Below, piece by piece: positions 26,925-37,031 of a stretch of 64,000 nt of DNA. Source of the stretch: a virus; the IMG/VR virus record IMGVR_UViG_3300034284_002793, positions 62,001 through 126,000 of that record; one strand, given 5' to 3'. Position numbers and translations under genes: made by a program. The notes beneath the pieces are model-generated. The model was not told the origin of the DNA and ran no database searches. It saw only the letters and a list, made by a program, of their open reading frames with translations. Within the stretch, counting starts at the first letter, position 1. Each line of letters begins with the position of its first letter.

Positions 26925-27290
26925 TTAAGCGCCCTCTCTGAGTATTTTATGAACGTTTTTTGGTACCGATGATGGTACAGAGGCTGTATTTACCTGTCCG
27001 GATTTGAACGATGCCACATGTCTCAAAAATTCATTTACCAATCTTTCTTTTAAGATATGTGATTCAACGTCTGGTCTAAGCCCAACATCTCTAGCATGAT
27101 TTTGAAGATCAACTGGCAACATGTCATTTAATTTTGCAGTATATACCTCTAAATCCATAGTTCCATATTTTGACAAACCATCAGATCCCCAAATTTGCTC
27201 TAGAGCAGTTGGCTTATTAGCAGCAATTTTTCCATCAATTTCAATATTTTGATTTAATGCTTCTTTAGATGTGTGTTTCTTTCTTGGCAT
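26925..27290 (-). CDS. Small conserved head protein following the capsid gene
   Basis: A 121-residue helical protein with a basic N-terminus (MPRKKHTSKEA) and a core with YGTMDLEVYTAKLNDMLPVD, ARDVGLRPD and LVNEFLRHVAS, a layout I associate with small proteins encoded between capsid and neck genes in marine phages. It is separated from the capsid gene by a strong terminator and from the neck genes by 42 bp. Function unknown; possibly a head-tail accessory. Confidence 0.5.
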   Translation of the reverse strand: MPRKKHTSKEALNQNIEIDGKIAANKPTALEQIWGSDGLSKYGTMDLEVYTAKLNDMLPVDLQNHARDVGLRPDVESHILKERLVNEFLRHVASFKSGQVNTASVPSSVPKNVHKILREGA

Positions 27291-27303
27291 AATATTATTT
27301 ATT

Positions 27304-27317
27304 TAATTTATTATAAT
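27304..27317 (-). promoter_or_regulatory. Weak candidate late promoter element
   Basis: On the minus strand ATTATAATAAATTA, 14 nt upstream of the ATG at 27290 and downstream of the capsid terminator. It deviates from TGTAATAAATA at the G. Confidence 0.25.
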
Positions 27318-27348
27318 AATAGCCTAGGCACAATTCTAAATTAATATT

Positions 27349-27386
27349 TAATATAAAAAAAGAAAAAGCCCTGATTTCTCAGGGCT
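27349..27386 (-). terminator. Strong terminator after the major capsid gene
   Basis: An 8-bp perfect stem (AGCCCTGA at 27367-27374, TCAGGGCT at 27379-27386) with a GAAA loop on the minus strand and a long T-rich tract (27349-27366). It has the same design as the tube gene terminator. Confidence 0.9.
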
Positions 27387-27415
27387 TAATCTTTGATTAA
27401 CTTCTTGAACTTTGA

Positions 27416-28531
27416 TTAGACAATCAAGCCAACTACTGCGCGGCTGTCGAGACATACGCGACCTTCGCGTAGTTTCATGTACCAGCCCATCTTGTTTGCG
27501 CGAGCTTGGAACTGATCATCAACAAGCGTTTGAACTTGACCACCGTTGTCGTCGTATGTTTCAACTGGACGTAGGAAAGCTCCACGAGCCATGTCGAAAC
27601 CGACTAGGAGTTCGTCTGTTGCGTTTGCGAATTGTGCTCCACTTGTTCCGTCAGCTTTTGTGAATGATTTGCTTCCAGCGAAGAAGTCGAAGAGTTCATT
27701 GTATCTCTTACCTTCACCAAGTTCTAGCAATTCGTGAATTGTTACTCCGAAGATTTCAGATGTTCCAGCACTACGATAGATTTGGCTACGAACTTCATCA
27801 GGAAGAGCAACGTTACCAGCAGTTGTTCCAGCACCGCTACGGGTGTTAACTGGATTGTAAGCAAAGGCGCGAATTTGTCCTTTGATTTCTGGGCTTACAT
27901 ATAGATCTGTAAGTCCAGCTGCTGATGCTGTTGATGTACCACCAAGATAGTCAGCATTGAAGCGGCTAATTAGTGTCCAGAGAGCGCTAAGATCATCAGG
28001 AATGAATGTTCCAGCTGTTGATGCGCGGAAAGCATGATTTCTTCCACTTGTTGATGCGTCTGCAAGAACTTTCATGATAACAGCCCATGCGTTGCGCTCT
28101 TGTTTTACTAAGAGTTGGTTAGCTGCGAATTCGATGTAGCGAGCTACAACGTTTAGGCGTGCTCTGCGAGCATAACGCTTGTCAAAGCTGATTGCGCTGT
28201 CGAGATCATATGTACGAAGTTTGATTTCGCTTGCTCCAGCAACTTCATTGGTTGGAAGACCGCCACCAACAGTTTGTGACCAGATGGAAATGTCGCCATA
28301 TCCTTGACCAAAAAGCGTGTCGATTGGGAATGAAGGAGAATCATCTTCGTTGTATGCTTCATCACGATAAATTTGAGCAGCTGATCCAGCATGCATCAAA
28401 ACTTCTTCAACAACTGGGCTTAAGAAGGCTGCGAAAGCTTCTTGAGCTTCAGCGGCTTCGACTTTATTGTTGGATGCCATAGCCTTGATTAGGGCTACTT
28501 GCTCTGGTGTATTTTTGAATTCGATTTTCAT
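27416..28531 (-). CDS. Major capsid protein (HK97-like fold)
   Basis: A 371-residue protein. The N-terminal 45 residues are helical (MKIEFKNTPEQVALIKAMAS). Then follow an E-loop-like part, a long spine helix (RYIEFAANQLLVKQERNAWA) and the A-domain with DLYVSPEIKGQIRAF and VTIHELLELGEGKRY. The gene lies after protease/scaffold and decoration genes, is GC-richer than its surroundings and ends at a strong terminator, all expected of the most abundant virion protein. The head protease may trim the N-terminus. No Shine-Dalgarno at useful spacing: AAGGAG lies about 17 nt upstream of the ATG. Confidence 0.85.
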   Translation of the reverse strand: MKIEFKNTPEQVALIKAMASNNKVEAAEAQEAFAAFLSPVVEEVLMHAGSAAQIYRDEAYNEDDSPSFPIDTLFGQGYGDISIWSQTVGGGLPTNEVAGASEIKLRTYDLDSAISFDKRYARRARLNVVARYIEFAANQLLVKQERNAWAVIMKVLADASTSGRNHAFRASTAGTFIPDDLSALWTLISRFNADYLGGTSTASAAGLTDLYVSPEIKGQIRAFAYNPVNTRSGAGTTAGNVALPDEVRSQIYRSAGTSEIFGVTIHELLELGEGKRYNELFDFFAGSKSFTKADGTSGAQFANATDELLVGFDMARGAFLRPVETYDDNGGQVQTLVDDQFQARANKMGWYMKLREGRVCLDSRAVVGLIV

Positions 28532-28540
28532 ATTTTTAAT

Positions 28541-28552
28541 TATTTATTCTCC
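28541..28552 (-). promoter_or_regulatory. Candidate late promoter element before the capsid gene
   Basis: On the minus strand GGAGAATAAATA, 9 nt upstream of the capsid ATG. It shares the AATAAATA half of the late element but lacks TGT. Confidence 0.3.
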
Positions 28553-28559
28553 TTTTAAA

Positions 28560-29099
28560 TTAGTTAAGATTGAACTCTAGAGGAGCATATCCTTGGTCAT
28601 TTACTGGTCCTAGGAAGCGTCCGATTGCGTTTGCGGCCGTTGCTGCAACAACCTTAAGTGATCCGTCGCCAGCATCAGCGATTGCTGCGCCAGAGCCAAA
28701 TGCTGGTGTTCCAACAATACCACTATAAAGAACAAAGCCCTTTGTTGCAACTGGAGCGGCTTGTCCGCTTACTGTTACATCCATTTCGGCTGCCTTACGT
28801 GGATCATAAATTAATGGGTACCCATTTTCGTCAACTGTGCGAACATCTTTGAGAAGCATTCCGAGAACGCTTGCTTTTGCTGTGCCAGATGGGGCTGCGG
28901 TTACGAGCCAAGGAACATTGAATGTTGCTGAAAGTGTACCATCAACAGATGATAGATTTTCAAGCGTTAGCTCGTCTTTTAGGTTTAGACCAGAACCAAC
29001 AGCGGTAACAAATGTACCTTTGTTGGCTGTTGCTCCGTTATATGAGAAGAACGGAACAATGTCGTATTGATTGATTGCACGTAGAGGTTTGATATTCAT
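28560..29099 (-). CDS. Probable capsid decoration protein
   Basis: A 179-residue protein rich in Ala, Gly, Val and Thr, starting MNIKPLRAINQYDIVPFFSY. It has alternating strands (GTFVTAVGSGL, LSATFNVPWLVTAAPSGTAK) and no catalytic motif. It sits between the protease/scaffold and the major capsid gene and shares their raised GC content and codon bias, so it is probably made in large amounts. Head decoration proteins are typically encoded here. Assignment by position and composition. Confidence 0.6.
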   Translation of the reverse strand: MNIKPLRAINQYDIVPFFSYNGATANKGTFVTAVGSGLNLKDELTLENLSSVDGTLSATFNVPWLVTAAPSGTAKASVLGMLLKDVRTVDENGYPLIYDPRKAAEMDVTVSGQAAPVATKGFVLYSGIVGTPAFGSGAAIADAGDGSLKVVAATAANAIGRFLGPVNDQGYAPLEFNLN

Positions 29100-29119
29100 A
29101 GTGTTTTATTTTTTCTTAG

Positions 29120-29131
29120 TATATATTACAG
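29120..29131 (-). promoter_or_regulatory. Candidate late promoter element before the decoration gene
   Basis: On the minus strand CTGTAATATATA, 20 nt upstream of the ATG at 29099, in a 57-bp gap. It would drive decoration and capsid genes together. Confidence 0.4.
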
Positions 29132-29156
29132 TTAAATTTTATTTTTTTCCTAAATT

Positions 29157-30749
29157 TTATCTATTTAATTTAATTTTGATGTTATCTCCGCTAAATGCAG
29201 CAGCCATACGATCTTTTAAAGACTCTACTGCACCCGCAGCATTGGCTACATCATTTTTTACAGAAGCTTCGGAAACAGCCTCGGCAACAACTTCTTCTGC
29301 CTTAGCTTCTTCTTTTACTTCTTCGGTTACAACAGTTGTTTCTTCAGCGACAGTTTCTTCGCTTGCTTTGGCCATTTTCATTTTTTCTTCTTCGTTTTTC
29401 ATCATCTTTTCGGCCATTTGTTTTTTATAAGCTTTGCTCTTAGCAGAAGCTAATGTGGAAAATTTCTTGAACCATTTTTGAAAATCTTCTTCGCTAGCAA
29501 TAGCTTTTAGATCTTCAGCAATAATTTCACGATCTTCATCTGCAAGATCATATTCTGAATCGATTGTTGCCATGCGAGCTTGAAATACTTCTTCAGCTTC
29601 TTTAGCGGCGATTTGATTTTTAAGTTCATTTAGAGCTGTTTCTGAATCTTCTTTTGATTTCTTAAGCTCATCTAGTTGTGCTTGCAATTGGGCAATTTGT
29701 TCGCCAAGATTTGTTGCAAGAACTTGCTTTTCATCGGCTTCTTTTTTCCATACTTCAGAATTTTCTGCAATTTTTTCAGCGATAAAGTCAGTTATTGCTG
29801 AAGCTGAAAGTTCTTTCATAGAATCTTCATTAATGTCTTTGATGTCTGTTATTTTCATAATTAAATTAATTGATGCTTCCTGAGTTATTACATTTTCTAA
29901 TTGAATTTTATCACATTTTTTTTCATCCTCTTCAGATCCAACCTTTACAAGTTTTAAATCTACAGAGTCTTCTCCAGAATTGTCTGTTGTAATAATGCCT
30001 TTAACTTCTGCTGCTGGAGTTTCAGTCAATCCAATGCCAAGGCTTAAAATAGTATCGCCTTGCAAGTTTAAATATACTGGATTGCCTTCTTCGTCAGCAC
30101 CATTACCGCCAAATGTTTTCAATCTGGCTTTTAATTCATTAACGGCTTCGCCATCTACAATTTCACACTCTTTAAGATATTTAGATCCTTTAGCAATATT
30201 AAATTCTTTAAATGCAACTTCCCACGAGGCAGAAATTGAACCAAATTTATCTGAAGTAGCATCTCCAGATTCTGATACAACATCGGCAAAGTCAGGATTG
30301 ACTGCCCTCCAAACAATCCCAGACAAAACAACATTAAATACCTTACCTTCTGAAGCAAGTTCGCGCGCAGTTGCTTCAGCTATTGGCTGATCATCAGGAA
30401 AAGAAGAAAATCCATAATCAGTAATACATCCAACTACATTTTTTCTTTCATGCTCGATATTTATATACTTTCCTTTGAAACTTTTAGCAATTGCAATGCC
30501 TTTCTCGCCAGAAATCATATGTCCATTTTTATTGCCAAGATTTGGGGTATAGGCATTAAAAGCTACCCCAAGAATATCGTAACTAGATTCAAAATCAAAA
30601 TCTTTTGGAAGAAGATTTTTTAACTTATCCGCACTTGCTTTGGCAATATATTGTAAATCTTCCTTATCCATAGATACTGCTTTGATTTGAATGCTATCAA
30701 AGCGAATATGGAATGGATACTCTTCTAATTTTTTACTTTTTTTTGCCAT
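29157..30749 (-). CDS. Prohead protease fused to a scaffold domain
   Basis: A 530-residue protein from the ATG at 30749 (MAKKSKKLEEYPF); the frame is open further upstream but runs into the next gene. Residues 1-230 look like a head maturation serine protease: the His in YINIEHERKNVVGCI and the Ser in FGSISASWEVAF are the likely catalytic pair. From about 330 to the end it is a Glu/Lys/Ala-rich coiled coil (LGEQIAQLQAQLDELKKSKE), typical of a scaffold core. The basic C-terminus (IKIKLNR) could contact capsid subunits. It probably digests itself and trims the capsid protein during maturation. Confidence 0.8.
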   Translation of the reverse strand: MAKKSKKLEEYPFHIRFDSIQIKAVSMDKEDLQYIAKASADKLKNLLPKDFDFESSYDILGVAFNAYTPNLGNKNGHMISGEKGIAIAKSFKGKYINIEHERKNVVGCITDYGFSSFPDDQPIAEATARELASEGKVFNVVLSGIVWRAVNPDFADVVSESGDATSDKFGSISASWEVAFKEFNIAKGSKYLKECEIVDGEAVNELKARLKTFGGNGADEEGNPVYLNLQGDTILSLGIGLTETPAAEVKGIITTDNSGEDSVDLKLVKVGSEEDEKKCDKIQLENVITQEASINLIMKITDIKDINEDSMKELSASAITDFIAEKIAENSEVWKKEADEKQVLATNLGEQIAQLQAQLDELKKSKEDSETALNELKNQIAAKEAEEVFQARMATIDSEYDLADEDREIIAEDLKAIASEEDFQKWFKKFSTLASAKSKAYKKQMAEKMMKNEEEKMKMAKASEETVAEETTVVTEEVKEEAKAEEVVAEAVSEASVKNDVANAAGAVESLKDRMAAAFSGDNIKIKLNR

Positions 30750-30750
30750 A

Positions 30751-31053
30751 TTAATTTTGTTGTGTAATTGCACACCAGTATCGACTGCTTCCGCTAGATA
30801 TTGCACGGACCTCTCCCATTGGAGACGTAGAAAAAACTGGAGCGGCATAGCCAGATCCACTCAATACAATATCGTAAAATGGAACGCCTTGATCGATAAA
30901 AAATGGGCTCCTATATTGTAATCTGATAGTTCCAGAAGCATTTCCAAAAGCGCTAAATAAGTTTTCACGACTCCGACCAATTTCTGCCCATTGACCAGTA
31001 AATGGAGCCTGCTGTCCTGTTAAAAGATGTATTGTGTTTAAGAAATCGCTCAT
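30751..31053 (-). CDS. Small head-region protein, unknown
   Basis: A 100-residue protein (MSDFLNTIHLLTGQQAPFTG) with Gly/Ser-rich strands and a C-terminal SGSSRYWCAITQQN. It stops one base before the protease start, so the two are translationally coupled. It may be a small virion or assembly factor; no family recognised. Confidence 0.45.
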   Translation of the reverse strand: MSDFLNTIHLLTGQQAPFTGQWAEIGRSRENLFSAFGNASGTIRLQYRSPFFIDQGVPFYDIVLSGSGYAAPVFSTSPMGEVRAISSGSSRYWCAITQQN

Positions 31054-31062
31054 AATATTATT

Positions 31063-31074
31063 TATTTATTACAC
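31063..31074 (-). promoter_or_regulatory. Candidate late promoter element before the protease group
   Basis: On the minus strand GTGTAATAAATA, 9 nt upstream of the ATG at 31053. This is the best match to the proposed consensus. Confidence 0.45.
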
Positions 31075-31124
31075 ATTTTAAAAAGAAATTCCAAATTTGG
31101 ACTAAATAAAAATTTTTATAATTA

Positions 31125-31778
31125 TTACCATGTAATCCAATGCGACCAAATTCCACTTCTATTATTGTATGATGCGACTGCAGTTCCAGTTCCCCAAATT
31201 AAATCATTTAGACTACTACCACAATTAGTTCCATCAAATCCAGCACCAATAGACCCACTAGAATTCGACCAAGCGCATGCAAGCTGAGAGGTATTATAAA
31301 TACCATGTCCACCAGGGCTACCAAGCATCACCCTTCTTGGGGAATATCCAGATGTAGCAGTGTCAATCGGGCCAGTAGGGTTATAAAGTATGGGGGTAGT
31401 CCAATACACAGCAGCTCTTATATCAAGAGCGTCTCTTTGAACTAAAAGCCCGCCCATTGGAATATTCAAACCAAGCATATTTGTTGTTGCGATAGATCTA
31501 TATACAGATCTAAAAACACAAACCCAGCCTCTAGATTCATAATAATCTGGCTCAAATTCTAAAAGCACAGCAGAAGACATACTTCCAGATCTAAAAAAGT
31601 ATCTACCACTTCTATATCTTAACTGCATAGCCTCAGATGGGCTAGAAAGAGGCTTGCCGGGCGTGATCCCCTTATTGAATTTATCCATTATTATAAATGG
31701 CTTCATAGAGCCACCTAATGCACCATTATGCAATCCATTATTTAACGAGCCGCTTAGCTTTGCCAATAGACTGCTCAT
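31125..31778 (-). CDS. Virion protein between portal and protease, unknown
   Basis: A 217-residue protein with a Gly/Ser-rich, Tyr-rich composition (RYRSGRYFFRSGSMSSAVLL, SYNNRSGIWSHWITW) and no membrane segment. The C-terminal third (GYSPRRVMLGSPGGHGIYNT) resembles an extracellular beta domain. The gene follows the next one by 5 bp and precedes a 71-bp gap holding a promoter candidate. It may be a head fibre or decoration component. Confidence 0.45.
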   Translation of the reverse strand: MSSLLAKLSGSLNNGLHNGALGGSMKPFIIMDKFNKGITPGKPLSSPSEAMQLRYRSGRYFFRSGSMSSAVLLEFEPDYYESRGWVCVFRSVYRSIATTNMLGLNIPMGGLLVQRDALDIRAAVYWTTPILYNPTGPIDTATSGYSPRRVMLGSPGGHGIYNTSQLACAWSNSSGSIGAGFDGTNCGSSLNDLIWGTGTAVASYNNRSGIWSHWITW

Positions 31779-31783
31779 ATAGT

Positions 31784-32239
31784 TTAATAATTTTCAGCAA
31801 TAACAGTAACTGTAATCTGGCCATTAAGACCCAAATTATTCATATATCTTGCAACTAACTGGGCTCCTGATTCAACAGGATAATATCTTTTGCCAGCACT
31901 GTCTATTGGATATGCCGGAGATCCACTAGCAGAAAGAACATCTATTGGCGGTGTTGCTCCAGAGCCTGCCATTGGCGGAATACTAAGGGTTGTAAATGGA
32001 TGTATTGCTGTTGGCTCATTTCTATTTGCGCCAGAAATAGCAAACTGCATCGGTATTGTCAATGCAGCAGGAGCGACGGCACCAGTTACTGTAGCGATAA
32101 CGTTTATTGATTTAACCAAACTGTCATCATTACCAGCTGTAAAAATAGTTTTATAAATTCCACTTTCTCCAAAAGCAGTAAATGTCTGTCCAGCGTTTAT
32201 TATTTCTTTAGTTAAAAAAAGTGATGTTTGTTTTGCCAT
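31784..32239 (-). CDS. Small virion protein, possible head decoration
   Basis: A 151-residue protein starting MAKQTSLFLTKEIINAGQTF. The pattern of Ala/Thr/Gly-rich strands (FTAFGESGIYKTIFTAGN, SINVIATVTGAVAPAALT) is that of a small beta-sandwich. It is encoded in the portal-to-protease interval with other non-enzymatic virion-like genes. Function unknown. Confidence 0.45.
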   Translation of the reverse strand: MAKQTSLFLTKEIINAGQTFTAFGESGIYKTIFTAGNDDSLVKSINVIATVTGAVAPAALTIPMQFAISGANRNEPTAIHPFTTLSIPPMAGSGATPPIDVLSASGSPAYPIDSAGKRYYPVESGAQLVARYMNNLGLNGQITVTVIAENY

Positions 32240-32256
32240 ATTATATAATCCTTACA

Positions 32257-33696
32257 TTAAATATATCTTAAAATAACTAAATTTCTAATAGTTTCATTTT
32301 CTGCTTGTTGCGCTGCTTCTTGCTCTGGGGTTATTGTAACTAATCTACCACTATTAATATTCAATGTTTTTGTATTATTGCTGTAATATAATCTACCCTC
32401 TTGGTACGGAATATTCGTGTCAGAGTTCGGAATAAAATCAATTGTATTAAAATTTCCACTCGTATATTTGACTGTTATGGTTTGTGATGGGTAACCATCT
32501 TTGCTAATCTCTATTCCGCTTACGCCATCTATATTCACTGCACCATATGAATTATTTAAACTTGTAATTCCAGAATTTCCTGCCTCAATAAGTCCTGTCA
32601 AAAATCCAGAAAGATTATCTAAATATCCTGATATAATTTGAATACCAGTATTCAATGTAGAAGTTGCTTGTCCAGAAAAAATATCAAAAATATCTTTTGT
32701 TACTACATTTTTAACATAATTTGCTGAAGCAATTGCGCGACCCCCAAGAACAATATGTAAATTTGTAAGATTATTTAGCCCCCTATAGATATCTATTCCA
32801 ACAATTTGTCTTGGTAAAATATATTTATCTTGACCTATTAAATTAAAAGACGCAAATGTGCCAGTCGGCATTGTAAAATTTGTTATTGTTGTTCGCGTAT
32901 TAGATTTTGGATCACGATAATAAAATCTACCACTAAGCGGCTGCTGAATTGTTAATGGATCGCCATTTCCAATCGTACTAGATCCAGTTGATGCCGAATA
33001 AACACCCCATCTTGTAGCTATAAATTCATTTGGCAAATAATATTCCAGAACGGTTTCTCCAGTTATAGATCCATATTCCAAGAAAAAAGAAATGGCAGAA
33101 TCTCCACTACTCATTATTACGCCATCGCTTACATTGGCTTCATTTATATCGTTATATCTCCCTCTTAAAGAAACTATTAAGTCTTCTGCCCCAGACAATC
33201 CAGAATATATATTCCATCCAATAATCGTATCACCGCTAATTGTAGTTTCTGGAATTACTCCAAAATTAAAAAACTCACCAGAATTTATCCAAAACGAAGT
33301 AACTGTTGTTTTGCTATTTGGATCGGTCAAACTTCTAGTATAAAAATCTCCAGTAAGTGGGCCAAATAATAGTTGACTTGGATTTGACGGATTTACATGC
33401 GTTGGTCCAAGACCACTTCTTCCTAAAGAAACGCTCCATCCAGTAACAATATATGATGATGCTGTATATTCCTCATATAATGACATTCCAGTATATGGAA
33501 AAGATGCAAAATAACTTGGGGGCTGTAGGCCTATTTCGTATGGCAATACAATAAATGGATTTGCTCCAGGCACAGCCAATGGCCTTCCATCAATAAGTAA
33601 AGTTTCTTTCCAATCATCAACTGTCACATGGCTGCCGCTCATAAAAATAGAGGCAACATTCAGATGTGAACTAGATGTTTTAATTCTATTTTTCAT
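32257..33696 (-). CDS. Virion fibre protein with an internal repeat
   Basis: A 479-residue protein. Two internal copies of a module are visible: a FYTRS or FYYRD strand, TTVT/TTIT-x-F, an S/T-G-x-F-x-x-F segment, then IIGWNIYSGLSG or IVGIDIYRGLNN and IVSLRGR or IVLGGRA. A third copy occurs in the plus-strand fibre at 48447-50957 (WGGFYQRP, RIIGLNIYNAPEDM, IHLLGYF). The C-terminal 150 residues are helical then strand-rich. It overlaps the neighbouring gene by one base. A head fibre or whisker is likely. Confidence 0.5.
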   Translation of the reverse strand: MKNRIKTSSSHLNVASIFMSGSHVTVDDWKETLLIDGRPLAVPGANPFIVLPYEIGLQPPSYFASFPYTGMSLYEEYTASSYIVTGWSVSLGRSGLGPTHVNPSNPSQLLFGPLTGDFYTRSLTDPNSKTTVTSFWINSGEFFNFGVIPETTISGDTIIGWNIYSGLSGAEDLIVSLRGRYNDINEANVSDGVIMSSGDSAISFFLEYGSITGETVLEYYLPNEFIATRWGVYSASTGSSTIGNGDPLTIQQPLSGRFYYRDPKSNTRTTITNFTMPTGTFASFNLIGQDKYILPRQIVGIDIYRGLNNLTNLHIVLGGRAIASANYVKNVVTKDIFDIFSGQATSTLNTGIQIISGYLDNLSGFLTGLIEAGNSGITSLNNSYGAVNIDGVSGIEISKDGYPSQTITVKYTSGNFNTIDFIPNSDTNIPYQEGRLYYSNNTKTLNINSGRLVTITPEQEAAQQAENETIRNLVILRYI

Positions 33697-35132
33697 TATT
33701 CAATATATGGAGAAACGCTAAAATTTGTGAAATTTAAGTTTGCAGTGAAAATAACATCATGAACGCCATCCAGACCATCCCCAGGATCATTTCCAGAATA
33801 TCCACTTGCCCATACATACAATCTTTCATCGTTTCCTCCGCTCAAAAAAATGTTATATTTATTTGTGCCACCAAAAAGATCTGATTCGTCTTTTATATCA
33901 ATTTGTAAATTTGTTGCACGTTGAGCCATGAAATATTTTTTACCATATATTCCAAAATTTTTTGCATCAAAACTTGCATCAAAATCTGTAATATCATACC
34001 TAACGGCCATATAATTTATCTCGCCAAATAAAATTGTTCCCGTTTGAAGAAAAATTCCAGAATATGAAGTTTTTGGAACTTTCAAGGTTTTCATAATTTC
34101 CTTTCCAGATAAGAAAGCTTTCATATGCATATTTGTAGTAAATGTATTATCTACAGACCCACCAAAAGCAACAGCATATGGGTGTTTAAATGTTTGATTG
34201 TTAAAAATTCCATTTATTAATGAAGACCCTGTTACATTAACAAAATTACTTCCAGTATTATTTACAAAAGTCGAAAAACTATTTTGTAAATATCTAGAAT
34301 CAACTGAATTAAAAGTATTTATGCCAGTATTTCCCTGCAACCTATTGCGATCTCCATCAATTAAACATGATGTATTTTGATTAATTATATTCTCGTTGCC
34401 AATATAATTAATATTTAAATTATTACCTGCAAAAAACTGATTAACGCCCCAGCCTCTACCCGTATATCCAACAAAAATACTGTTTAATCCAGTAACGGTG
34501 TTTAGATTAATATCTGAAGTTCCAATCAAAGAAACTGGATTTCCTTGAAGTCCATTTATTGAATTTACCCCAGAAAATGCTGCTTGACCTGCATCAATAA
34601 AAATTGATTGGCCTGTAACAGTAACTTGAGCGCCATTTCTGCCAATTAAAGATATGTTACCAGTGGCATTGTTTAATTTTCCTATACCAGAATTACGAAT
34701 TGTTAATAAAGTTTTATTAGAATTATATACTGTTTCTATACTATTTGCCCCAGTAATAGAAATCCCACTAATGGCCAATGTGGATAAATTAATTGGCCAA
34801 ACATCAACATTTCCATATCCAGAAATATTCTGAAAGCTAAATCCTCCTCCAGCACCGCCAGAAGATCCAATATAAATTGTGTTTCCGCTTACTCTCGTAT
34901 AAATTCCGCTTACTCCAGTGACAGAAACATTTCCAGCCAATCCGCCCAAAGATTGAACAAAATTTCCATTTTCGCCATTTAGTGCGAAAAATAACGTATT
35001 TCCAATAGGAACAGATTTTAATCCAGAAACTCCACTTAAATTGCTATAATTTGGATATAAAGGATCTCCGTATGTTTTAACTAAGCCAGAAATATCTGGG
35101 TGAAGTTGTGAAGCGCGAATTAATGTTCTCAT
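33696..35132 (-). CDS. Virion fibre protein, beta-helix-like
   Basis: A 478-residue protein with a long central region of short regular strands and Asn/Gly turns ([39 protein letters not shown]), suggestive of a beta-helix or trimeric beta-prism. The C-terminal part ([20 protein letters not shown]) looks like a globular tip. It overlaps the portal gene by 4 nt, so it is coupled to it. Fibres between portal and head genes suggest a neck or head decoration rather than the tail tip. Confidence 0.5.
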   Translation of the reverse strand: MRTLIRASQLHPDISGLVKTYGDPLYPNYSNLSGVSGLKSVPIGNTLFFALNGENGNFVQSLGGLAGNVSVTGVSGIYTRVSGNTIYIGSSGGAGGGFSFQNISGYGNVDVWPINLSTLAISGISITGANSIETVYNSNKTLLTIRNSGIGKLNNATGNISLIGRNGAQVTVTGQSIFIDAGQAAFSGVNSINGLQGNPVSLIGTSDINLNTVTGLNSIFVGYTGRGWGVNQFFAGNNLNINYIGNENIINQNTSCLIDGDRNRLQGNTGINTFNSVDSRYLQNSFSTFVNNTGSNFVNVTGSSLINGIFNNQTFKHPYAVAFGGSVDNTFTTNMHMKAFLSGKEIMKTLKVPKTSYSGIFLQTGTILFGEINYMAVRYDITDFDASFDAKNFGIYGKKYFMAQRATNLQIDIKDESDLFGGTNKYNIFLSGGNDERLYVWASGYSGNDPGDGLDGVHDVIFTANLNFTNFSVSPYIE

Positions 35133-37024
35133 TTTTTAGCGTGATAAAGAATTGCAGCTTCGTCTTGTCCAATTTCGTGATGTGCAGCAATATCAAAAAT
35201 TTCTTTTGAAATATTATTTTTTGTCACATCTTGAACTGGATTTTCAATATATTGATTGGCTTTATTTTTCCATTCAGATTTTTCTTCTGAAGAAATAATT
35301 ATATTAGCTATATCAGAAGATATTTTTTTCTGTGATTGGTTTAATTTTTTAATTTTATATTTCTTCTTTAGCGTTTCAGAAATTAAATTTTCTAATTCAT
35401 CTTTTTCTTTTAATACAGAGGCGATAAGAGTAGTACTAAATTTGTAAGACGCAACAGATCTCTGACCAGCTGGAGTAATTTTTTGCGTTGTTTGTTTTGT
35501 CGATATACCCGATGGCCTTCCAGATTGTTCTACGCCCTGCTTTGGATTTAATAATGGTGCATAAAATCCTTGCTCTTTTTCTGAAATCATTTCCTTTTGA
35601 GACTCTTCAAGCTCGTAAGGCTCTGGCAATACATTAGTATTAATTGCAGATATTGCATCTTTTGGGGAAATTGCTCCAAGCTCAAGAAGTCTAGTATATA
35701 CCCTAGAAAGCACAGCCGAATCATTTCTAAAATTATGTGTTTTCCATTTTGGAACAGGAACAGACTTAAAATTCATAGTTTTTGCTATATCACGAATTTG
35801 TGGCTCTAAAAATTTATTCATGAATTCGTGTCTTGCAAATTCAAGTCTTTTAAAGAAAGCATCCATTTTGGCGCTAGCATTTGCATATTTATCATCGCCA
35901 AAAATAATATTATTTAAGCCAAGTCGAATATCTCTATCTACAATTTCGTATTTTTTTGGATCAAGAATATCGCCAATTTGTGGAATTACGAATTGTGCTT
36001 TTGTTGTATAATCCGCTATTAAAACTCTTCCAACGCTACCATTTTCAAAAATTTTACGAAGCACTTCCTGGCTTTTTTGGCTTGGTGGCCCAAGCTGTTC
36101 ATCGCCTTGAGTAATTAATAATACAGCTTGTTGAATTGTTCTAGAAATAGCCATATCAACCTTTTTAAGCTCAAGCTTCCAGTTTATATCCTCTAATACA
36201 GGGAATCCCATCGGAACAGCCAATGGCTCATAATCCTGCTTTTTATAAAAAATACTAACAAGACGCTCAGAGTCCAAAGAAATTTCCAAAGACTGATTTC
36301 CATTTTTTATATTTCTAAGCTCTGGTATTGTAGATGCTATTTTCTTATCTTCTTCATTGCTTGGTCTTAATAGGGCACCAATCTCAAAAGAATTTAGTCT
36401 TTTTCTATATATTGGCGCAGTAAAGCTAGAAGAAGCTAATACTTGTATATCATATGGATTTAATATAATATATTTAAGTGGCACCTTCAATGCAGCTTCC
36501 GCAATATTCATTTGTTGAAGTTTTCGCAAACTTTCTCTTGGAAATTCTCCAAATAGTTTATATACAAAAACATTTCCACTACGAAAATATTCTCGAAAAA
36601 ACATATCGGTTAACTGCCACAAATTAATTTTTTCAGCCCAAATATTAAAAAAGTTTCTTGACTCTTTGTTTCCGCCAGAAAATGTAATTTCTGAGATTGC
36701 AAATTCTGTCATTAAGTCAATTGTGTTTCTAAAAATTGGCACATTCCAATATGCCTTTTGACACAATAAAATAGTATCTTGCAATGAGATATTTGTAGCA
36801 TATCTACTGCTATTTTTTTCATATAAAAATGGAGCAACGCCAGCTTCAAGATTAGCAAATCTTTGAATTCTGGTTATGCTACCAGCAGAATTTGACCTTG
36901 AGCCTCTCTCTGGAGTCGTATCGCAAGAGCCAATTAGCTTATCATAATCATCCAAGCTAGCTGTTAATGGCTCCGAAATCTCCCTTTTGCTCTTTTTAGA
37001 CCTTGTACCTTTTTTAGATATCAT
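35129..37024 (-). CDS. Portal protein
   Basis: A 631-residue protein immediately downstream of the large terminase. Recognisable segments are the early [18 protein letters not shown] helix, [20 protein letters not shown] in the clip/stem part, the [16 protein letters not shown] wing segment, the long helix pair [20 protein letters not shown], and [20 protein letters not shown]. The dodecamer would form the DNA entry vertex and dock terminase and neck. The Ser/Lys-rich N-terminus and the last 150 residues, which are charged and helical, are extensions of variable type. Confidence 0.85.
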   Translation of the reverse strand: MISKKGTRSKKSKREISEPLTASLDDYDKLIGSCDTTPERGSRSNSAGSITRIQRFANLEAGVAPFLYEKNSSRYATNISLQDTILLCQKAYWNVPIFRNTIDLMTEFAISEITFSGGNKESRNFFNIWAEKINLWQLTDMFFREYFRSGNVFVYKLFGEFPRESLRKLQQMNIAEAALKVPLKYIILNPYDIQVLASSSFTAPIYRKRLNSFEIGALLRPSNEEDKKIASTIPELRNIKNGNQSLEISLDSERLVSIFYKKQDYEPLAVPMGFPVLEDINWKLELKKVDMAISRTIQQAVLLITQGDEQLGPPSQKSQEVLRKIFENGSVGRVLIADYTTKAQFVIPQIGDILDPKKYEIVDRDIRLGLNNIIFGDDKYANASAKMDAFFKRLEFARHEFMNKFLEPQIRDIAKTMNFKSVPVPKWKTHNFRNDSAVLSRVYTRLLELGAISPKDAISAINTNVLPEPYELEESQKEMISEKEQGFYAPLLNPKQGVEQSGRPSGISTKQTTQKITPAGQRSVASYKFSTTLIASVLKEKDELENLISETLKKKYKIKKLNQSQKKISSDIANIIISSEEKSEWKNKANQYIENPVQDVTKNNISKEIFDIAAHHEIGQDEAAILYHAKK

Positions 37025-37031
37025 ATGCAGT

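Noticed and set aside
30750-30860. N-terminal extension of the protease/scaffold protein
   Set aside because: The upstream in-frame Met lies inside the preceding gene; the ATG at 30749, one base after that gene's stop, gives the conserved-looking start MAKKSKK.
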